A stretch of DNA of 10,585 bases, taken from positions 1 to 10,585 of the forward strand of contig JBMSHD010000078.1 of assembly GCA_049416425.1 (NCBI GenBank), given 5' to 3'. Below, in pieces: positions 5,937-10,585 of this stretch. The stretch is from JBMSHD01 sp049416425 (GTDB lineage: Bacteria; Pseudomonadota; Gammaproteobacteria; Francisellales; Francisellaceae). The notes beneath the pieces were generated by a model. It saw only the letters and a list, made by a program, of their open reading frames with translations. It did no database searches and was not told where the DNA came from. Both the position numbers and the translations under genes were made by a program. How positions within the stretch are numbered: position 1 is the stretch's first letter; each line of letters begins with the position of its first letter.

Positions 5937-6976
5937 AAATAGCGATTATCGGCGCCGGTGTGCTTGGGCGCCTATTGGCTATGACCCTATTAGCACCATC
6001 TGAGGCAGAAATTAAGCTTAGCGTCTATGACAGAGCGCCTGATTTGAGGGGGATGGGCAGCAGCGGATTATCCGCCGCCGGCATGGTCGCTCCCGTCTGT
6101 GAGCTTTTAGAGCGAAATGGTGAGCTTTATCGACGGGGTGTGATCAGTCAGGGACTATGGTCGGACATCGATAAGCGGCTTGGTGGTGGCATTTATTCAG
6201 TACCTGGCACCGTAATTCTGGCGCATTATAAAGATCGAGCCGAATTAGATTATGCTGAAACGATGATTAAGAGCTTTTGTCCGGATACCAATGAAATCAA
6301 ACGAAGCGATATTGCCGGTCTCAATGTATTTGGCATCAATGCTGATAAGCACCTGTGTCGGGATTATCTCTCTGTTGCTCGAGAAGGGGCGATTGATGTG
6401 CCGGCTTTCTTTGCCGCTTCTGCCAACTGGCTGTTGAATCATCCCGCTATCGATTGTCGCCTTTCATGTGATATCAAGGCGACTGATTTAGAGAAATTAC
6501 GCCGTGATTATGACTGGGTCATCGATTGTCGGGGGCTCGGGGCAAAAGACAGCCTTGCTGGTTTATACGGTGTCAGAGGGGAGGCCATCGAGGTCTATGC
6601 ACCCGAGGTCGATATTAAAAAAATCATTCGTCTGTGTCATCCGCGCCATCCGCTTTATATCGTGCCAAGAGCAAATCATCACTATTATATCGGTGCCACG
6701 GTGATTCACGGTGAGGATGGTTCGGCGATTTCAGTTAAGAGCATGATGGAGCTCTTAAGCGGCTTGAGCCTGATCGATTCCGGTTTTTTGGAGGCCAGAG
6801 TCATCAGCACAAAAACAGGGCTTCGGCCGACGCTGCCATCGGGCATGCCAAGCATTATCAAAAACGGTCGACTCATTCACATCAATGGGCTTTATCGGCA
6901 TGGTTATTTATTAACGCCTGCGATTTGTCAGGAGTTAGTAGCGGATATTAAGGAGGGGGCATATGATACAAATTAG
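5933..6976 (+). CDS. thiO: glycine oxidase ThiO (FAD-dependent)
   Basis: FAD-dependent amine oxidase of the DAO family that oxidises glycine to dehydroglycine (iminoacetate), the C-N unit of the thiazole ring. Its 347 residues fit the family. The N-terminus is a Rossmann dinucleotide fold with GAGVLG (7-12) after the first strand, followed by an SSGLSAAGMVAP segment near the flavin site. RGEAIEV lies mid-protein. The C-terminal half has GLRP (296-299) and NGLYRHGYLLTP (around 319-330), whose arginines R298 and R322 are the likely substrate-carboxylate contacts by analogy with Bacillus ThiO. The gene overlaps thiC by 4 nt and thiS by 14 nt. Presence of ThiO rather than ThiH implies oxygen use and H2O2 production. 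The assignment as ThiO and not another DAO-type oxidase rests strongly on operon position. Confidence 0.93.
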   Translation: MKIAIIGAGVLGRLLAMTLLAPSEAEIKLSVYDRAPDLRGMGSSGLSAAGMVAPVCELLERNGELYRRGVISQGLWSDIDKRLGGGIYSVPGTVILAHYKDRAELDYAETMIKSFCPDTNEIKRSDIAGLNVFGINADKHLCRDYLSVAREGAIDVPAFFAASANWLLNHPAIDCRLSCDIKATDLEKLRRDYDWVIDCRGLGAKDSLAGLYGVRGEAIEVYAPEVDIKKIIRLCHPRHPLYIVPRANHHYYIGATVIHGEDGSAISVKSMMELLSGLSLIDSGFLEARVISTKTGLRPTLPSGMPSIIKNGRLIHINGLYRHGYLLTPAICQELVADIKEGAYDTN

Positions 6977-7166
6977 GGTAAATGGTCAGAGGATGCAATT
7001 GGAGAGGCCATTGACGCTGGATGAGTTTGTCAGATGGCGAAAAATAGAACTTGGCTTTAGCGCTATTGCTCTCAATATGCGCATTATCGCCAGGGAAAAA
7101 CTGGCCGATTATACGCTTTCAGAGGATGATAGCATCGACATTATCACACCGATGCAGGGAGGATGA
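6963..7166 (+). CDS. thiS: sulfur carrier protein ThiS
   Basis: A 67-residue ubiquitin-like beta-grasp protein ending in the required GlyGly (QGG), which is adenylylated and then thiocarboxylated to carry sulfur to ThiG. It starts MIQIRVNGQRMQLERPLTL, the usual first beta hairpin, and ends DDSIDIITPMQGG. A strong ribosome site AAGGAGG (6950-6956) lies 6 nt upstream, inside the end of thiO. The stop is 2 nt before the preferred thiG start. The partner E1-like enzyme (ThiF/MoeB type) and the sulfurtransferases are not in this window. Confidence 0.96.
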   Translation: MIQIRVNGQRMQLERPLTLDEFVRWRKIELGFSAIALNMRIIAREKLADYTLSEDDSIDIITPMQGG

Positions 7167-7168
7167 CG

Positions 7169-7945
7169 ATGGCATTGACATTATATGATCTGTCACTTCA
7201 ATCGAGATTGATATTGGGCACGGCGCTCTATCACTCCATCGATGAGATGTTATCCTGTATCGCTGCGGCAAAGGTCGATATGGTGACAGTTGGGCTAAAA
7301 CGTGAGCTAAATGGCGGTAAAGATAATCGATTTTGGCAGGCCATCAGTGCGACGGGTTGTCATCTACTGCCTAATACCGCCGGTTGTCGCACGGCCAAAG
7401 AGGCCATTATGATCGCCAATGCGGCTCGGGAGATTTTCAGCACCGAGTATATCAAGCTTGAGGTTATCGGTGATGATCTGACGCTTTATCCACATGGGAT
7501 AGAGCTGATAAAAGCGACCAAAGAGCTAATAGCACAAGGCTTTAAGGTACTGCCTTATTGTCCCGATGATTATATTATCTGTGAAGCATTGGTCGAAGCC
7601 GGCTGCAAGGTGCTGATGCCTTTGGCTTCCTATATCGGTAGCGGACAGGGTCTTGTTAATATGCCGGCATTAAGACTTCTAAGGACGCGCTTTAATGATA
7701 TCACGCTGATTATCGATGCAGGAATCGGTGCGGCTTCTGATGCCGTCAAAGCCATGGAGCTCGGTTTTGATGGTATTCTGTTAAACAGCGCGGTGGCCTT
7801 GGCTCAGAAACCAAAACAGATGGCTGAAGCATTTCATCTGGCCATAAAATCAGGTCGACTGGCTTATGACGCCGGAGTGATGCCAAAAAGAGAATTGGCA
7901 CATCATAGTACCCCGCTTGCCGATACGCCATTCTGGCATCAATAA
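7169..7945 (+). CDS. thiG: thiazole synthase ThiG
   Basis: TIM-barrel enzyme that condenses DXP, dehydroglycine and ThiS thiocarboxylate into thiazole phosphate. It has 258 residues from this start. Two in-frame ATGs exist. The one at 7163 overlaps the thiS stop but directly abuts the ribosome site GGGAGG (7157-7162). The one at 7169 has 6-nt spacing and is preferred; the alternative adds only two residues. Numbered from 7169, Lys96 in EYIKLEVIGDD is the Schiff-base lysine position of the family. LPNTAGC (67-73), MPLASYIGSGQG and IIDAGIGAASDAVKAMELGFDGILLNSAVA form the phosphate-binding and barrel core. The second part of the glycine motif reads SYIGSGQG where SPIGSGQG is common. The C-terminal tail (HHSTPLADTPFWHQ) is ordinary for the family. 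Confidence 0.97.
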   Translation: MALTLYDLSLQSRLILGTALYHSIDEMLSCIAAAKVDMVTVGLKRELNGGKDNRFWQAISATGCHLLPNTAGCRTAKEAIMIANAAREIFSTEYIKLEVIGDDLTLYPHGIELIKATKELIAQGFKVLPYCPDDYIICEALVEAGCKVLMPLASYIGSGQGLVNMPALRLLRTRFNDITLIIDAGIGAASDAVKAMELGFDGILLNSAVALAQKPKQMAEAFHLAIKSGRLAYDAGVMPKRELAHHSTPLADTPFWHQ

Positions 7946-7967
7946 TCACCTGAAAAACGAAAAAAAG

Positions 7968-9497
7968 ATGAAAAAAAACAATATGGTAATGGCCGTTGGT
8001 GGACTGGATTGCAGCGGTGGTGCCGGCATCACGGTCGATTATGAGACGATCCATGATATGGGGGCTTATGCCTTGACGATTGCCACGGCGGTCACGGCAC
8101 AGAATAATTCGGGGGTGATTTCCATCAACCCAGTCGATGACCAGGTTTTTTGTGATCAAGTCAGAGCCGTTGATCATTTGAAGCCGGCGGTGATCAAAAC
8201 GGGTCTTTTGACCCGTTGTTATCAGATCGATGTCTTGTCAGATTATATCAAGCGAAATGATGGAGTTCAGCTTATTATCGATCCGGTGATGATGTCAGGC
8301 TCAGGTTGGTCTCTGGTCGGTGAAGCAGTGGTTGATCATATGATGAATGAGCTGGCTCCTTTGGCTTATCTGATCACGCCCAATCTCGATGAAGCAAAGA
8401 AGATGCTTACTCGATTGAAGAAGGGTGAGCCTGAGCAGATGGATACTCAAAAAATCAATAATGACCATCTCTTTGAATCTACTATAGAACTGGGCCGGCA
8501 TCTTAAAAAGCACTTCTCATCGACGAATATATTACTAAAAGGAGGGCATGGCGATCATTTTCAGGCCTTGGATATTTTTTTTGATAAGACAAGGATTATT
8601 GGCTTTAATGGAGCGGTTTTTAATAAGAATCCACGTGGCACCGGTTGTAGACTTGCCTCGGCAATTGCCGCTAAGATGGCGAGGAATCAGGCGCTGACCG
8701 AGGCAATAACGATAGCCAAATGGCATATACATCATTTATTTTCAACGGCTGAAACCATTGTCGATGGTCGACATCGAATGAGAGATGAACGACGAGAAAA
8801 TGATAAAGACCCATTGCCTGAGATTATCAATTTTAGCGCTTGTCGCCCTATTATTTGTGATAGGGGATTTAGAGAAATGGATCGCCATATTGGTTTTTAT
8901 CCAATCGTCGATAGTCATATATGGGTGAAAAGGCTGGCGGCATGGGGAGTGAAAACGATTCAGCTTCGTATGAAAGACATGACAATGGACGTGATTGAAG
9001 CTGAGATTAAGCGATCGGTGGATATTGCCAGAGAAAATGGAGTTGCATTGTTTATCAATGACTACTGGCGGTTAGCTATAAAATATCAGGCCTATGGCGT
9101 GCATCTGGGACAGGAAGATCTGGAGCTGGCCGATTTAGTGCAAATATCTAGCGCAGGTCTTCGGCTTGGTATCAGCACGCATAACTATTATGAACTGGCT
9201 CGTGCCTTGAGTCTTAAACCATCTTATGTGGCATTGGGACCAGTGTTTGCCACCACAACAAAAAACATGCCCTACGGAATTCAAGGGGTAGCGCGATTAG
9301 TGGAATGGAAACAATTGTGCCAACAGTTACCTTTAGTCGCCATCGGTGGAATCAACGAGACAAACATGGAGCGAGTATGGCAGAGTGGCGTCGATGGTGT
9401 AGCGGTGATAAGCCTTGTTACCAAAGCCTCTAATCCTTGTCGTGTTGTGCAATATGCAATCTCTTGTGATCCCGAAGTAGCTATTGATGATGCTTAG
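7968..9497 (+). CDS. thiDE: bifunctional ThiD-ThiE: HMP(-P) kinase / thiamine-phosphate synthase
   Basis: A 509-residue fusion catalysing the last two shared steps. ThiD phosphorylates HMP-P to HMP-PP, and ThiE couples it to thiazole phosphate to give thiamine phosphate. The ThiD part (1 to about 270) has GLDCSGGAGI (12-21), IKTGLL, IIDPVMMSGSG, LITPNLDEA, LLKGGH and the anion-hole catalytic motif PRGTGC (Cys227). A charged linker (about 271-303) precedes the ThiE barrel (about 304-500), which has QLRMKD (332-337), LFINDYW, GVHLGQED, GISTHN, LGPVFATTTK, VAIGGI and GVAVIS. The ATG at 7968 is preferred over a TTG at 7917 that would overlap thiG, because the ThiD fold starts at MVMAVGG. The ribosome site is weak and A-rich, so translation may rely on coupling to thiG, which ends 22 nt before. 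Catalytic motifs of both halves look intact. Confidence 0.95.
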   Translation: MKKNNMVMAVGGLDCSGGAGITVDYETIHDMGAYALTIATAVTAQNNSGVISINPVDDQVFCDQVRAVDHLKPAVIKTGLLTRCYQIDVLSDYIKRNDGVQLIIDPVMMSGSGWSLVGEAVVDHMMNELAPLAYLITPNLDEAKKMLTRLKKGEPEQMDTQKINNDHLFESTIELGRHLKKHFSSTNILLKGGHGDHFQALDIFFDKTRIIGFNGAVFNKNPRGTGCRLASAIAAKMARNQALTEAITIAKWHIHHLFSTAETIVDGRHRMRDERRENDKDPLPEIINFSACRPIICDRGFREMDRHIGFYPIVDSHIWVKRLAAWGVKTIQLRMKDMTMDVIEAEIKRSVDIARENGVALFINDYWRLAIKYQAYGVHLGQEDLELADLVQISSAGLRLGISTHNYYELARALSLKPSYVALGPVFATTTKNMPYGIQGVARLVEWKQLCQQLPLVAIGGINETNMERVWQSGVDGVAVISLVTKASNPCRVVQYAISCDPEVAIDDA

Positions 9498-9513
9498 ATC
9501 TAGTGCTTAGGCT

Positions 9514-9549
9514 GAGGTGTATTTCCGGTAAGGGTAGATGCCTCTTTAC
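9514..9549 (+). terminator. possible weak terminator of the thiamine operon
   Basis: GAGGTGT (9514-9520) can pair with ATGCCTC (9538-9544) using two G-U pairs, with a 17-nt loop, followed by a short TTT. It lies in the 61-nt convergent spacer between thiDE and the membrane-protein gene. The stem is poor, so this is tentative. Confidence 0.25.
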
Positions 9550-9558
9550 TATATGTAT

Positions 9559-10215
9559 TTAATCAAAATAATATTGATGAATCCAATAGGCGAGAGGTTG
9601 TATTAATAGAGCAAGAACGGCAAGACCAATAAAATTGGAAATGAGTTGGTCTTTGATAATTTCATGAATATGTTTTGGATAGTCAAGAACATAGCCTGCG
9701 TACATGACAATAATGCTACCGATCAATAGCACTAATGAGGTAGCTATCACCGATGCCAGAAAATAGGGAAGACGGAATCTGAAATAGAAAAAATTAAAAA
9801 AGATAAGTTCGATAATAACACAGATAAAAAGAGCGATAGTGTTGGATATCATCCCATGCCAGGCATCAATAAAGACGGTATGATAAGCGGTAGTATTGAT
9901 GAAAAAATCAGGAGTATTCAGTGAGTTTATGATATTTCCATAGCCGATCATGATAAAATTACCAAGTATCATAAAAAGGACGATAATTAGAATTGGCCAG
10001 CTGCTTCTAACGCAGGTTCTAAGAAGGTTTAAAAGCAGCAATGTAATCAAACGCAACACAAAACCGCTATAGATTGAGAGGCCAAAAACTGAAATCATTC
10101 TGTGGCCGATGAGATTAGCGGTGAGATCCAGTGCGACCATTATGGGAAGCAGAATGGCGATAAGTTTCCAGGTTTTTAGCTGCCACAACAACTCTTTTTT
10201 CTGCAGCGTATTCAT
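9559..10215 (-). CDS. six-helix membrane protein, VUT/queuosine-precursor-transporter-like
   Basis: A 218-residue inner-membrane protein with about six hydrophobic segments (roughly 17-35, 43-65, 74-92, 121-143, 150-175, 187-212). The order of segments resembles the VUT family (YhhQ/QPTR, 7-cyano/aminomethyl-deazaguanine uptake). LTANLIGHRMISVFGLSIYSG (31-51) parallels the family's N-terminal Asn-rich helix and FGLTV-x-G turn. FIDAWHGMISNTIAL (115-129) parallels the segment starting the fourth helix. QLISNFIGLAVLALLIQPL (190-208) parallels the closing helix. The acidic D-x-x-x-E-V-Y-G motif that normally follows the second helix is missing; here it reads LLNLLRTCVRSSWP. The protein is therefore a distant member or a different small transporter. 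Its start overlaps the stop of the 93-aa gene as ATGA, so they are coupled. Substrate unknown. Confidence 0.8.
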   Translation of the reverse strand: MNTLQKKELLWQLKTWKLIAILLPIMVALDLTANLIGHRMISVFGLSIYSGFVLRLITLLLLNLLRTCVRSSWPILIIVLFMILGNFIMIGYGNIINSLNTPDFFINTTAYHTVFIDAWHGMISNTIALFICVIIELIFFNFFYFRFRLPYFLASVIATSLVLLIGSIIVMYAGYVLDYPKHIHEIIKDQLISNFIGLAVLALLIQPLAYWIHQYYFD

Positions 10216-10493
10216 TTTTCAACCTTTGCCTGTAAAAACTGAGCCAGTTTAGGATACAGCTCATCAAGCAGGCGTTGCCTCCCGGATTGAGCCATTGGCA
10301 GCGTCAGGGTGATCTCAATTAATTCTTGCGCCATATGGCAGGCATCGAGTTTGAGTCTATCGTTGCGTTGAAAATATTCACGTAGTTCGTCCATCTCAGT
10401 TAAGGATCTCTGTTGTCGTGAGCTTAAACGCCCTTGATTGGTCACATAGGCCACATAGATGGTATGATTTTTTATGATGAGCTCTGATATCAT
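10212..10493 (-). CDS. hypothetical protein, 93 aa
   Basis: Not recognised. It is a small soluble protein, with a beta-like N-terminus (MISELIIKNHTIYVAYVTNQG), a charged middle rich in Arg/Glu, and an amphipathic helical C-terminus (LLDELYPKLAQFLQAK). It has no signal peptide and no membrane helix. It overlaps the downstream membrane-protein gene by ATGA, so the two are probably an operon and may work together. No ribosome site precedes the ATG. Its start overlaps the stop of an upstream open frame as ATGA, which suggests coupled re-initiation. The same frame stays open 23 codons further upstream without a start codon, so an N-terminal extension joined by a 1-nt shift is an alternative. Confidence 0.7.
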   Translation of the reverse strand: MISELIIKNHTIYVAYVTNQGRLSSRQQRSLTEMDELREYFQRNDRLKLDACHMAQELIEITLTLPMAQSGRQRLLDELYPKLAQFLQAKVEK

Positions 10494-10585
10494 GAAACGT
10501 ACGGGGCGATATCCCAGACTTTCAAGATAATAGGGAACGCGCGCAAAATAACTTCCTTTTTTTCATGGCGAAATATCTTCCAATT
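10490..10585 (-). CDS. 3' end of an upstream gene (partial, unidentified)
   Basis: A frame open from the right edge for 31 codons ends in a TGA that overlaps the ATG of the 93-aa gene as ATGA. This is the same junction style seen at two other gene pairs in the window. The residues (for example HEKKEVILRAFPIIL and KVWDIAPYVS) look protein-like but are too few to identify. A competing reading of the same bases is given among the findings. Confidence 0.4.
   Translation of the reverse strand, partial: NWKIFRHEKKEVILRAFPIILKVWDIAPYVS

Noticed and set aside
7917..7967. Upstream TTG start for the ThiD-ThiE gene
   Set aside because: It would overlap the end of thiG and add residues (MPIRHSGINN...) not expected in the ThiD fold; the ATG at 7968 fits the family N-terminus.
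9491..9510. Direct repeat TGCTTAG (9491-9497, 9504-9510) at the thiDE stop
   Set aside because: It is short, and no flanking structure suggests an insertion or attachment site.

Overview
The window looks like chromosomal DNA of a gammaproteobacterium. The best guess is a Legionellales-type, possibly host-associated, lineage (Legionella/Coxiella/Rickettsiella relatives). The grounds are moderate GC content, an MHS-type MFS permease, an Hsp70-like/DUF2760 pair, a thiC-thiO-thiS-thiG-thiDE operon with a ThiD-ThiE fusion, and divergent envelope and membrane proteins. This placement is inference from gene content; there is no rRNA or tRNA here to confirm it.

Layout. Positions 1-922 (minus strand) hold a DUF2760 gene followed by the start of a cytosolic Hsp70-like chaperone gene. 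The chaperone frame is open to the left edge, but it stops resembling its family in the last ~55 bases, where a perfect 12-bp inverted repeat lies. Positions 979-2250 (minus) encode a 12-helix MFS permease of the metabolite:H+ symporter group. A 176-bp divergent spacer with a promoter leads to 2427-3287 (plus). This is a secreted outer-membrane beta-barrel protein whose periplasmic N-terminal part resembles the C-terminal domain of VirB9/TrbG, and it is the most unusual gene in the window. A small cold-shock protein gene follows (3505-3711).

Positions 3712-4079 carry no gene but are dense in signals: a weak hairpin after csp, a candidate promoter, an isolated stem-loop, a complete TPP riboswitch aptamer (3881-3967), two consecutive hairpins, and the thiC ribosome binding site. 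The riboswitch heads a five-gene operon (4080-9497): ThiC makes HMP-phosphate; ThiO, ThiS and ThiG make the thiazole; and a ThiD-ThiE fusion phosphorylates HMP-P and joins the two halves into thiamine phosphate. Genes overlap or nearly touch, so translation is probably coupled. thiF, thiI, iscS, dxs and thiL are not in the window and must lie elsewhere if the pathway is complete. Use of ThiO rather than ThiH implies oxygen-dependent thiazole synthesis.

Positions 9559-10585 (minus, convergent with the thi operon) hold a small operon: a six-helix membrane protein resembling the VUT/queuosine-precursor transporter family, a 93-aa protein of unknown function overlapping it by ATGA, and probably the end of another gene that enters from the right edge and also overlaps by ATGA.

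No CRISPR array, tRNA, rRNA, transposase or phage gene was seen.
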